Source: UBA995 sp035477115 (lineage in GTDB: Bacteria; Bacillota; Sulfobacillia; UBA995). From it: a stretch of 64,000 nucleotides of DNA. The notes beneath the pieces were generated by a model, which worked only from the letters and a program-made list of their open reading frames with translations, did no database searches and was not told the DNA's origin. The stretch lies in the NCBI GenBank assembly GCA_035477115.1, contig DATIKW010000041.1:1-64000 (forward strand), in the 5' to 3' direction. Shown here one piece after another: positions 43,297 to 51,532 of this stretch. The translations under genes were made by a program, and so were the position numbers. How positions within the stretch are numbered: position 1 is the first letter of the stretch; each line of letters starts with the position of its first letter.

Positions 43297-44523
43297 CTAC
43301 GTCCGGAACAGCACCCGTTCCTTGCGGAAACAGGCCACCGCGAAGGCCAGGGCGAACCGGATTCCCACCGCGCTCACTGCCAGCGTCATCGCGATGTGCT
43401 CGAGGTCGATGATGCCGACCAACGCTTCCTTGAGGACGGCCAGGCTGCCCAGCACGGGCACGAAGAAGAACCATTCCGGCACGTGCTCTACCGGCAGGAA
43501 CTGGGTGAAGATCGCCGGGAAGATGACCACGAAGGACAGAGGTGAGAGGTAAGTCTGAGCCTCCCGGAAGCTCCGGGCGTAAAGGCTGATGGCAAGCTGC
43601 AGGGCTGAGAACATCCCCGCCAGGCCCAGGACCACGAGGAGGATCACGCCGGCGGCCGGGGCCGGCAAGATCTCTGCCAGGCCGACTTGCAGGTCCGCCC
43701 CCGGTCCCAGGAGGGCGGCGGGACGGACCAGGAAGGTGAGGACCATCCCCAGCAGGGACACGGCGGAGGCGAGCACCGAGGTGAGGACCACCGCCAGGTA
43801 CTTGCCGATCACGATGGCCGTACGCGACGCCGGGGTGGACAGCAGGGGTTCAAGCGTGCCCCTCTCCTTTTCGCCGGCGGCGCCGTCGATGGCCGCGTAC
43901 ATCCCGCCCGTCGACGCCCATATCGCCAGCAACATGGGCATGATCATCCCCAGAGCGAAGCCGACCATCCGCTGGGGAGGGGCCAGGTTCTCGACCGACC
44001 ACGGGAGCGGGTTCAGGATCGCCGGGTCCAGACCCCGCGCAGCCAGGCGACCGGCTACCACCCGGCTGGCGAACTCGCCCAGGGCGGCCGCCAACCGGTC
44101 CCGGGCGGCGGTCGAAAACTCGTCGGATGCATCGAAAGCCAGCCGCAACTGGGCGGGTACCTCTCCGGCCACCGCCGCGGCCATCCCTTCGGGGAGGTAG
44201 AGGATGGCGTGAACGGCGCGCTCGGCCAGCCCCGCTACCGGGTCCTCCAACTGGACGGCGTTCACCCCGTCGAGGCCGTCGAGGAACGCGACCAGATCCG
44301 GGTAATGCTCGGCTCCCACCACGGCCACGGCCACCGGCGTCTCTTCGACTCGCTCCATATGTTGCACCATGATCGTGGGCATCGCCAGCAGAAGCAGGGG
44401 TACGAGCAATAGGGGGATGATGATCATGGCCAGCCAGGTGCGGCGGTCTCTTGTGGTGTCGATCAGTTCCTTGCGGAATACCACTCCGACATGCCGCCAC
44501 TGAAAGTCGCGGCGCCCCCTCAT
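43297..44523 (-). CDS. ABC transporter permease, NatB-like
   Basis: A 408-residue ABC-2-type permease. It has one N-terminal helix (WLAMIIIPLLLVPLLLLAMP), a large extracytoplasmic domain (about residues 60-190), then five to six helices with the NatB/CcmB-like EKERGTLEPLLSTPASRTAIVIGKYLAVV motif. Related systems export sodium or drugs. Its ATG overlaps the stop of the ATPase gene by four bases, forming a two-gene exporter. The C-terminal ERVLFRT precedes a gap containing repeat copy E. Substrate not determinable. Confidence 0.87.
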   Translation of the reverse strand: MRGRRDFQWRHVGVVFRKELIDTTRDRRTWLAMIIIPLLLVPLLLLAMPTIMVQHMERVEETPVAVAVVGAEHYPDLVAFLDGLDGVNAVQLEDPVAGLAERAVHAILYLPEGMAAAVAGEVPAQLRLAFDASDEFSTAARDRLAAALGEFASRVVAGRLAARGLDPAILNPLPWSVENLAPPQRMVGFALGMIMPMLLAIWASTGGMYAAIDGAAGEKERGTLEPLLSTPASRTAIVIGKYLAVVLTSVLASAVSLLGMVLTFLVRPAALLGPGADLQVGLAEILPAPAAGVILLVVLGLAGMFSALQLAISLYARSFREAQTYLSPLSFVVIFPAIFTQFLPVEHVPEWFFFVPVLGSLAVLKEALVGIIDLEHIAMTLAVSAVGIRFALAFAVACFRKERVLFRT

Positions 44524-45266
44524 GACTGTTCACCTACCAGACGGGCGAAGACATCCTCGAATCGCTCCCGGGTGGAGTGAGATTTCAATTCGTTGACGGT
44601 GCCATCGGCGATGATCCGGCCGCGATGGATGACGGCCACCCGGTCGCACAACTTCTCCACCTGGCTCATGATGTGGCTGGAGAAGATGACCGTCTTGCCG
44701 GCCGCCCGGGCTTCGCCGATGAACTCCTCGACCGCCCGCGTCGCGAGCACGTCCAGCCCTGCCGTGGGCTCGTCCATCAGCAGCACGGGAGGGTCGGTCA
44801 GCCAGGCGCGGGCCAGAGCCACTTTCTGTTTCATGCCCCGGGAAAGCTGACCGGAACGCCGGTCGGCGAACTCCTCCATATCCAGCCGTCGCAACAGCTC
44901 GGCGGACCGCCGGGCGATCTCCGGCCGGGGCATGCCATGCAACTCGCCGAAGTAACGGAGGTGCTCGCGGGGGGTCAGGCGGTCATACACGCCGGGCTCC
45001 GCCGCGACCACCCCCAACTGGCGGCGTACCTCAGAGGGGTCGCGCAAGAGGTCGACGCCGTTGATCAGGGCGGTGCCCGAAGTGGGATCGAGGATGGTGG
45101 CCAATAACCGCAAGGTAGTGGTCTTTCCGGCCCCATTTTCCCCCAGGAGGCCGAAAATCTCGCCCGCATTCGCCCGGAAGCTGACCCCGTCTACCGCCAG
45201 GACCCCGTTGCGGCCAAACCGCTTGGACAGCTCTCTGACTTCCACCAAACGCGCGCCACCTCCCAT
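44520..45266 (-). CDS. ABC transporter ATP-binding protein, NatA-like
   Basis: A 248-residue ATPase. Walker A GENGAGKTT is near residue 45, the signature is LSRGMKQK, Walker B is VLLMDEP with the following TAGLD, and the H-loop is in FSSHIMSQ. The C-terminal extension (VNELKSHSTRERFEDVFARLV) is typical of export-type ATPases. It drives the permease encoded immediately downstream with a four-base overlap. The ATG at 45266 has a GGGAGG site nearby. It diverges from the MATE gene by a gap of about 190 bp. Confidence 0.92.
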   Translation of the reverse strand: MGGGARLVEVRELSKRFGRNGVLAVDGVSFRANAGEIFGLLGENGAGKTTTLRLLATILDPTSGTALINGVDLLRDPSEVRRQLGVVAAEPGVYDRLTPREHLRYFGELHGMPRPEIARRSAELLRRLDMEEFADRRSGQLSRGMKQKVALARAWLTDPPVLLMDEPTAGLDVLATRAVEEFIGEARAAGKTVIFSSHIMSQVEKLCDRVAVIHRGRIIADGTVNELKSHSTRERFEDVFARLVGEQS

Positions 45267-45456
45267 AGATGGGCTGCTCGGCCGTGAAGAGATGCTGGCG
45301 CAGGCCCCTCGCCTTGCGCTGCCTCCTGCAATTTACCATCGAAAGTCAGCAGCGTCAACCGGGGGAGTTCCGGCGGAGCGCCATGGAGGCGGCGCGGGCT
45401 CCCGGCAGGAGAAAGCGCCCGGACAGGCGAAGCCGCTTCCAACAGGTGATTCCCTG

Positions 45457-46866
45457 ATGTCCTGGCCCCCTGCGTCGCTGACCACGCCGCGAACTCCCGG
45501 TTCATCCCGATGGCGCCGAGTCCTGTTGCGATTCTTCCGCGGAGGGATCCTCCGCCGCCGTGTGGTCGCCCTGGCCTGGCCGGCCGTCGCCGAGCAGATG
45601 CTGCAGAACGCGCTCGGCATCGTCGACATGATCCTCGTCGGCGGCATCGGGCCCGCCGCCATCGCCGCCGTGGGGATGAGCGACCAGATCGTCATGCTGG
45701 TCCTGGTCAGCTTCGCCGCCTTCAACGTGGGCACCACCGCCCTCGTCGCCCGGCATGCCGGCTCGCGGGACATGGCGGCCGCCGCCCGTGTCGCTCACCA
45801 GGCGATCCTGGTCAGTTTCGGGCTCGGGACATCGCTCGGCGCAATCGCGTTCATGGCCGCCCCGCGGGCTCTCACTTTGATGGGTGCGGCACCCGACGTC
45901 CTGGTGCTGGGGACGCCTTACTTCCGGCTGATGTGCGCCTCCATCCCCTTCCTGGCCTTGTCGGTCGTGGGCAATGCCACGCTGCGGGGGATTGGCGATA
46001 CCCGTACTCCCCTGTACGTTGCGGTAGCAGTCAGCCTGCTTCACATGACGCTTGCCTTCTTGTTGATCTTCGGCCACCTGGGACTGCCGCGGCTCGGGGT
46101 GGTGGGCGCCGGCATTGCCACCTTGTCGGCCCGGACCCTGTCGGGCGTGGTGACGCTGTGGGTGCTGTTGAGCGGGCGGAGCCTCCTTCAGCTGTCCTTC
46201 TCGGGGCTCCGAAAGTGGCAGGGGGAAACCATGCTGCGGCTCTTGCGCGTGGGTCTGCCGGCTGCCGGCGAGCAGTTCGTGATGCGGCTCGGGATGACGC
46301 TATATGCCCGGATCATCGCCGGGCTGGGGACGGCCGCCTTCGCCGCTCACCGGGTGGCGCTCACCGCCGAGTCGCTGTCTTTCACACCGGGTTTCGGGTT
46401 CGCCCTGGCGGCAGCGACTCTGGTGGGCCAGGGTCTGGGCGCGCGAAAGCCGCGGGCAGCGGAGGCGGCCGGCTACCAGACGCTGCATTACGCGGTCGCC
46501 ATGATGTCGTCGATGGGCCTCGTCTTCTTCATCTTCTCCCGCCCCCTGGTGCTCGTGTTCACTCAGGATCCGGAAGTTGTGGACCTGGCTTCGCTGTGTC
46601 TGAAGATCGTCGGACTGGCCCAGCCGGTGCTGGCTTCCTCGATGGTCATGGCCGGCGCCCTGCGCGGGGCGGGGGATACGCGGTGGACCCTGCTCATCAC
46701 CGCCTCCGGCATCTGGCTGCTGCGGATTCCCCTGGCGCTGTTGCTCACGAACCTGGGTCTCGGGTTGCCCGGGGCCTGGGTGGCCATGACCGTCGACCTG
46801 ACGATCCGGGGAGCCCTGATGTACTGGCGTTACCGCGCCGGCCGCTGGAAATCCATCCAGATCTGA
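45457..46866 (+). CDS. MATE family efflux transporter
   Basis: A 469-residue multidrug and toxin extrusion protein with twelve hydrophobic segments in two halves. MATE signatures are ALAWPAVAEQMLQNALGIVDMILVGGIG near residue 35, TLRGIGDTRTPLYVA, GLPAAGEQFVMRLGMTLYARII at the start of the second half, and GALRGAGDTRWTLLIT. It exchanges drugs or metabolites for sodium or protons. The frame is open to 45061 through a shadow region; ATG 45457, with AGGTGAT upstream, is chosen. Repeat copy F lies directly after the stop. Confidence 0.92.
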   Translation: MSWPPASLTTPRTPGSSRWRRVLLRFFRGGILRRRVVALAWPAVAEQMLQNALGIVDMILVGGIGPAAIAAVGMSDQIVMLVLVSFAAFNVGTTALVARHAGSRDMAAAARVAHQAILVSFGLGTSLGAIAFMAAPRALTLMGAAPDVLVLGTPYFRLMCASIPFLALSVVGNATLRGIGDTRTPLYVAVAVSLLHMTLAFLLIFGHLGLPRLGVVGAGIATLSARTLSGVVTLWVLLSGRSLLQLSFSGLRKWQGETMLRLLRVGLPAAGEQFVMRLGMTLYARIIAGLGTAAFAAHRVALTAESLSFTPGFGFALAAATLVGQGLGARKPRAAEAAGYQTLHYAVAMMSSMGLVFFIFSRPLVLVFTQDPEVVDLASLCLKIVGLAQPVLASSMVMAGALRGAGDTRWTLLITASGIWLLRIPLALLLTNLGLGLPGAWVAMTVDLTIRGALMYWRYRAGRWKSIQI

Positions 46867-46874
46867 GCAGGCTC

Positions 46875-46956
46875 CCGTGCCCCTCAGGGCATCACGAAGC
46901 ATGAAAACGGCCGACTGCCTCTTCCGGTGGCAGGGGCGGGTTCGGAACCCGCCCCT
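46875..46956. repeat. Dispersed repeat copy F, contains GH18 stop codon
   Basis: Left module GTGCCCCTCAGGGCATCACG, GCATGAAAACGGCC, then a hairpin at 46932-46956 with 11-bp arms (AGGGGCGGGTT) and loop CGG. The TAG stop of the minus-strand GH18 gene (46955-46957) falls at the outer end of the hairpin, so the repeat defines that protein's end. Confidence 0.9.
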
Positions 46957-48322
46957 ATGATGGCCGGGGAACGGGGATGATCAGCCGCGCTCCCGGGACC
47001 AGCCGATGCGGATTTCCGAGCGCGTTAGCTTGCGCTATCTCAGCCCATCCCAGGCCGTATCGGCGGCCCAACAGCCAGAGGGTGTCCCCGGCCCGGACGC
47101 GGTGCAGGCGCGGCAGCCGCAGATCGCGGCCGGCGTGAATGGTGTAGGGCGCGACGAGACCGTTGCCGCGGGCGATCTCCGGCCAGGGCACCCCATAGCG
47201 TTGGGCCAGGCGCCACAGCGTATCGCCCGGGCGTACGCGATGGACTGCCGGCGCTGCGGCGGGAGAGCGCGCCGCCGTGACCGGCGAACGGTCGCCGAGC
47301 CGATCGGAGATCAGCGGCCAGATGGCGGGATCCTCGGTTCCCAGGCGCCAGATGGCGATGCCGGCCAGCCCGTGAGCGGTCACCAGACGGAGCTTGGCGG
47401 CCACACTGCGAGCATCCTCGAAGTAGACGATCCGGTCCCGGCCGCCTACCTGGTAACGAAAGTAAGGCACCTGAGCCCGTTCATCCCAGCGGACGGCCAC
47501 GCCGTGCCGGGCTGCCAGACGAGGGGCATGCCGGCTCGTGACTGCCTGCCCGCGGCCGCCGCCCACGGGCCAGTCGTAGCCGTAGGCGGCGATCCCCAGC
47601 AGGACCCGGTCGGCGGGGACGAGTTGCAGTGTGTGGCGTACCACGGCCGCCACCCAGTCGATGGCGGCGACCGGTCCCGGGGGGCCGCCCGCCCAGTGCT
47701 GGTCATAAGTCATGACCACCAGGTGATCGACGATCCGGCCGAGCGCTCGATAGTCGTAGGCGCCGCTCCAGCCGTGGGAGGGATCATCCCTGACCTGAGC
47801 GGGCACGGCGATGCCCAGCCGGTAACCGCGAGGCTGGAGTTCAGCCGCCAGCAGGCTCATGAACCGGGTGAGATGATCGCGGTGGCGGGGGGGTACGTTC
47901 TCGAAGTTGATGTGGATGCCGGAATACTCGCCGGACACCGCGAGTTCCCGGATGGACGCGACGGCCCTGCTCCGCGCCCCGGGATCGGTGAGGACCCTGG
48001 TCGCGATCCCCCGATCGAAGCCGCCCTGCCCGATGTTGTGGACCACGGCGTATACCTGGATGCCTTGCCTTGCGGCCAGGGGCAGCAGGACGGAATCGGC
48101 CTGCGCGGTGAGATTGCCGTGACCGTCGAGTGCGTACAGGAAAGCAGCGGCGCTGTCGACTGCCCGCGCGTGGGACAGGGACCGATAGGCGGTGAGATCT
48201 CCCGTCCAGTTGACCGGGTAGTAGCCTAGCACCTGGTAGTCCGTCGCCGGGGCGGCAGCCGACGGGACGCCGGCTGCGGCCAGCAGGAAGGCGGCGAGAG
48301 CGATGGCCAGCAAACGGAACAT
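46955..48322 (-). CDS. GH18 glycoside hydrolase with two C-terminal LysM domains (YaaH-like)
   Basis: A 455-residue exported cell-wall enzyme. A signal peptide (MFRLLAIALAAFLLAAAGVPSAAA) precedes a GH18 barrel with LGYYPVNW at the first strand and the catalytic block GIHINFENVP, whose Glu is the acid. MTYDQHWAGGPPGPV and the final strand GIAIWRLGTEDP follow. Two LysM repeats occupy about residues 350-455 (HRVRPGDTLWRLAQRYGV, HRVRAGDTLWLLGRRYGL). In spore formers such proteins cleave spore-cortex or peptidoglycan N-acetylglucosaminyl bonds; here the LysMs are C-terminal rather than N-terminal. It is divergent from the SLH-GH18 gene across 210 bp. Confidence 0.9.
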   Translation of the reverse strand: MFRLLAIALAAFLLAAAGVPSAAAPATDYQVLGYYPVNWTGDLTAYRSLSHARAVDSAAAFLYALDGHGNLTAQADSVLLPLAARQGIQVYAVVHNIGQGGFDRGIATRVLTDPGARSRAVASIRELAVSGEYSGIHINFENVPPRHRDHLTRFMSLLAAELQPRGYRLGIAVPAQVRDDPSHGWSGAYDYRALGRIVDHLVVMTYDQHWAGGPPGPVAAIDWVAAVVRHTLQLVPADRVLLGIAAYGYDWPVGGGRGQAVTSRHAPRLAARHGVAVRWDERAQVPYFRYQVGGRDRIVYFEDARSVAAKLRLVTAHGLAGIAIWRLGTEDPAIWPLISDRLGDRSPVTAARSPAAAPAVHRVRPGDTLWRLAQRYGVPWPEIARGNGLVAPYTIHAGRDLRLPRLHRVRAGDTLWLLGRRYGLGWAEIAQANALGNPHRLVPGARLIIPVPRPS

Positions 48323-48532
48323 CTGTTTGAACTCCCCCTGACTTGTAAGTTACCTGAAGCACGGCAAACGAGTTCCATAATGACCAGCCCTGTGCCTTCA
48401 AGTAAATGTTGGCAGGTTCCGGAAGCAGACTGGTACCGCAGATGATTCGGCGGAAGCTATTCGCCTGAGCAGGGACTTCCGCTCCGACCACCGAATACTC
48501 AGCAGGCAAAAGTTCTGCTCGGAGGTGGTTTC

Positions 48533-50164
48533 GTGGCCCGGCGTCCCTGGCTATGCACGTGGATCGTGCTGGTACTCCTGCTGGCGCCCGCCGCCCGGGT
48601 GGCGGGGCAGGTGATCGTCGAATTCGGCGATATCCAGGGACATGGGTCAGAGCCCTTCATCCGTGCTCTGCTCTACGGGGGCGTCATCGACATGACCGAT
48701 GACCGGCGCTTCCAGCCGGACATCCCGGTCACCCGACTCGACTTTGCGGTTTGGGCGGCCCGGGCCCTGGAACTGACCCCGCCGGAAGTCTCTGAACCTC
48801 CCTTCACCGACTGGAGGGCGATACCGGAAACGAACCGCCCGCAGGTGGCGGCGATCCGGGCGGCGGATCTGATCCGCGGTTTCCCCGACGGCAGTTTCGG
48901 TCCGACCCGCGGGTTGCGCAGGGTGGAGATGGCCCTGATCCTCGGCCGCTATCTGGTCAGGCTCGGGGTGAAAGCCGATCCTCGCTTCTTCCATCTGTTT
49001 GCCGACGTTGCCGACGTGCCCGCCTGGGCGGCCGACGCATCCGCGGCCGTACGGACGCAGGTATTGTTGGCCCGGCCGGGGACGCCGGGGGCGCCCGGTC
49101 GGTTCGCCCCGGATGAGCCGGTTACCCGGGCCGAGGCGGCCGAGCTGATCGTGCGCTTCCGGGACGTAGTCCAGGAGTTGGCGCCGATCGCGAAGGCGCC
49201 CATCACCCCCCCGACCGTCCTGCCCCGCGCCCTGGTGCTGGTTTACTACGTCAACACCGATGCCGCTTATCGACACCTCCAGGAGTTCGGCGACCAGATC
49301 GACATCCTGGTGTACGTATCGTATGTGTTCAGGGGTGACGGTCGCTTGGTCGGGATCGACAGCCCGCGGACCATGGCCTGGGGAGCCGCCCGCGGCCGGC
49401 CCATTCTAGCCAAGCTGGGCAATCACGAGCGGTCGGTCAACCGGCAGCTGCTGAACAATCCCGCCGCTCGCCGGCGCGCCGTGGATGGACTCCTCGAACT
49501 CATGGCGCGGGGATACTCGGGGGTGGACCTCAATTTCGAAAACGTCGATCCCGCCGATCGCGATGCCTATACGTCTTTCGTGGCGGAAGTTGCGGCGGCC
49601 CTGCGTCCCCGGGGATATCTCATCGTGGCCTCCGTGCCGGCCCGTACCGCGGCAATGCTGCGGCAACAGTGGGCCACGGCTTACGACTACGCCGGCATCG
49701 GCCGGTCGGTCGACTTCATGATGGTGATGACCTACGACCAGCACCACCGCACGAGTCCGCCCGGGCCGGTGGGCGCTTTGAACTGGGCCGACCAGGTAAT
49801 CCAGTTCGCGGTGAGCCAGGTGCCTCCGGCCAAAGTGCTCCTGGGCATCCCCGCCTATGGTTACCAGTGGCCCGACGGGGGCGGGCAGGCGACCGCCATC
49901 TTCGCCCGCAGCGCCATCGCCCGAGCACGAGAGGCCAACATTCCCCTCGTGCCGTGCCCGGTGACTGCCGAACTGACCTTCCGTTACCGGCATCCCGACC
50001 GGGGCACCTGGTACCGGGTATGGGTGACCGAACCCCAGGGTCTCGGGATGAAGCTCGGCCTGATCGAGCGGCATGGCCTGGGCGGGCTTGGCATGTGGCG
50101 TCTGGAGTTCGAGCCCCCCGAGTACTGGCAGGAGTTTCGCCGGGCGCTGATGCCGAGACGCTGA
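48533..50164 (+). CDS. SLH-domain GH18 glycoside hydrolase
   Basis: A 543-residue surface enzyme. A signal peptide of about 25 residues ends near RVAGQ. Three S-layer homology units follow: FGDIQGHGSEPFIRALLYGG, a second beginning FTDWRAIPETNRPQ with RGFPDGSFGPTR, and a third FADVADVPAWA..RFAPDEPVTRAEAAEL. These anchor proteins to secondary cell-wall polymer. From about residue 235 a GH18 barrel starts (LVLVYYVNTDAAYRHL) with the catalytic GVDLNFENVDP and MTYDQHHRTSPPGPV, clearly related to the divergent LysM protein. GTG 48533 has GGAGGTGG upstream. Confidence 0.92.
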   Translation: MARRPWLCTWIVLVLLLAPAARVAGQVIVEFGDIQGHGSEPFIRALLYGGVIDMTDDRRFQPDIPVTRLDFAVWAARALELTPPEVSEPPFTDWRAIPETNRPQVAAIRAADLIRGFPDGSFGPTRGLRRVEMALILGRYLVRLGVKADPRFFHLFADVADVPAWAADASAAVRTQVLLARPGTPGAPGRFAPDEPVTRAEAAELIVRFRDVVQELAPIAKAPITPPTVLPRALVLVYYVNTDAAYRHLQEFGDQIDILVYVSYVFRGDGRLVGIDSPRTMAWGAARGRPILAKLGNHERSVNRQLLNNPAARRRAVDGLLELMARGYSGVDLNFENVDPADRDAYTSFVAEVAAALRPRGYLIVASVPARTAAMLRQQWATAYDYAGIGRSVDFMMVMTYDQHHRTSPPGPVGALNWADQVIQFAVSQVPPAKVLLGIPAYGYQWPDGGGQATAIFARSAIARAREANIPLVPCPVTAELTFRYRHPDRGTWYRVWVTEPQGLGMKLGLIERHGLGGLGMWRLEFEPPEYWQEFRRALMPRR

Positions 50165-50189
50165 TGCGCTACGACGGCGGTCGGCGCCG

Positions 50190-50963
50190 TCACACGCCGG
50201 TCAGGTGGTAGCCGCCGTCGACATACAGGACTTCGCCGGTCACCCCGCGGCCCATATCGCTGAGCAGGAACAGGGCGGCGTCGGCGATCTCCGCCGGGTC
50301 GGGAGCCCGCCGCAACGGGGCGCGCTGGCGGTACAAGTCGAGCATCCGCACGAGACCCTTGACGCCGCTGGCGGCCAGCGTCCGTACCGGTCCGGGGGAC
50401 AAGGCATTCACGCGGACGTTCTCGGGACCGAGGTCATGAGCCAGGTAACGCACGGCCGCTTCCAGACTGGCCTTGGCCGTCCCCATGACGTTATAGCCGG
50501 GGAAGACTCGCTGCGACCCGTGGAAAGTCAGGGCGAGGATGCTCCCGCCCCCGCCCGCCTGGAGGAAAGGACGCGCCATGCGGGCGAGCGCCACCAGGGA
50601 GTAGGCGCTGACATCGTGGGCCTCTCGATAGCCTTCGCGAGATGTGGCGAGGAACTCGCCTTCCAGTTCCTCGCGCCGCGCCCAGGCCAGGCTGTGAACC
50701 AGGAAGTCGAGGCGCCCCGCGCTCTCGCCGATGAAGTGGGCGAGCGCGGCCAGGTCGGCGTCGGCGGTCACGTCGCAGGGGAAGGTCGCTGCGTTCGGCA
50801 GGTCCTTGGCCAATGCGCGGACGTTTTCGCCCAGGCGATCATTCTGGTAGGTCAGGATCAGGCGAGCCCCGGACCGGGAGCAGGCGCTGGCGATGTGCCA
50901 GGCCAGGCTACGATGATTGGCGACGCCGAGCACGATGCCGGTCTTGCCTTTCAGGAGTTCCAC
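50190..50963 (-). CDS. fabI: Enoyl-[acyl-carrier-protein] reductase (NADH-type)
   Basis: A 257-residue SDR-superfamily enzyme performing the last reduction of each fatty-acid elongation cycle. The FabI form of the nucleotide motif is present (GKTGIVLGVANHRSLAWHIA), and the catalytic Tyr-x6-Lys lies in GYNVMGTAKASLEAAV. ARMARPFLQAGGGGSILALTFHGSQRV and the C-terminal ADAALFLLSDMGRGVTGEVLYVDGGYH are standard. It converges with the SLH protein, 25 bp apart. Divergent from the TIGR04076-like gene at 51118. Alternative SDR functions are unlikely given the FabI-specific SLAW block. Confidence 0.92.
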   Translation of the reverse strand: MELLKGKTGIVLGVANHRSLAWHIASACSRSGARLILTYQNDRLGENVRALAKDLPNAATFPCDVTADADLAALAHFIGESAGRLDFLVHSLAWARREELEGEFLATSREGYREAHDVSAYSLVALARMARPFLQAGGGGSILALTFHGSQRVFPGYNVMGTAKASLEAAVRYLAHDLGPENVRVNALSPGPVRTLAASGVKGLVRMLDLYRQRAPLRRAPDPAEIADAALFLLSDMGRGVTGEVLYVDGGYHLTGV

Positions 50964-51117
50964 CCGCTATCCCCTCCGGTCCACCATTCGCTGCCCGGGC
51001 GGCCGATCCCTCGCCACCCCGGCGCCTCCCGGGGTCTTAAAGGCTGATTGCCTCCCTGCCCGCAAGGCAGGGGAAGGAGCGGGACCGCCGAACCATTCCC
51101 CGAGGAGGGGAAGGTCG

Positions 51118-51468
51118 ATGCGAAAGTGGTATCCGGAACCTTGCCGATTCCGCATCACCATCCTGGATGTCGGATCGGATGCCGAGCCCTCCCGGGCCTG
51201 CCGGGCTGGCCATGAGCCCGGGGATAGGTTCGAGTTCGATTACTGCACTCCACCCGAACTGTGCGGCGATCTATTCCATCACCTGGTTCCGACGCTGCAT
51301 ACTTTTCGGACGGAGGCTGACATGCGCTGGAACTTCGGCTGGGAGGAGGGGGACCGCAAGGTCCTGTGGTGTCCCGGCCGGGTCGTGCGACTGGAATTAC
51401 GGCGGCTGGGCGGGCAAGAGCTGTCGGCGGTGAGGCAGGCACGCGAGGCGGAAGGACTGCTCGGCTGA
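51118..51468 (+). CDS. TIGR04076 family protein
   Basis: A 116-residue small protein of the TIGR04076 type, function unknown. Typical features are the N-terminal FRITILDVGSD strand, cysteine-bearing CRAGHEPGDRFEFDY, PELCGDLFHHLVPTLHTF and a final WCPGRVVRLELRRL. The conserved Cys residues might bind metal. ATG 51118 follows GAGGAGGGG; the in-frame extension to 50917 is a shadow. It stands alone between fabI and cysS. Confidence 0.75.
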   Translation: MRKWYPEPCRFRITILDVGSDAEPSRACRAGHEPGDRFEFDYCTPPELCGDLFHHLVPTLHTFRTEADMRWNFGWEEGDRKVLWCPGRVVRLELRRLGGQELSAVRQAREAEGLLG

Positions 51469-51532
51469 TGGGGATGGGGATCGCCGCCTGACGGCAGGTT
51501 AATCCCCTACTGGTTGCAGGAGGGAAGCGCGA

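Noticed and set aside
48323..48532. Sporulation-type promoter between the two GH18 genes
   Set aside because: No -35/-10 pair fitting SigE, SigK or SigG patterns was found in the 210-bp gap.
51469..51532. T-box leader before cysS
   Set aside because: The gap is only 64 bases and shows no T-box consensus or antiterminator.
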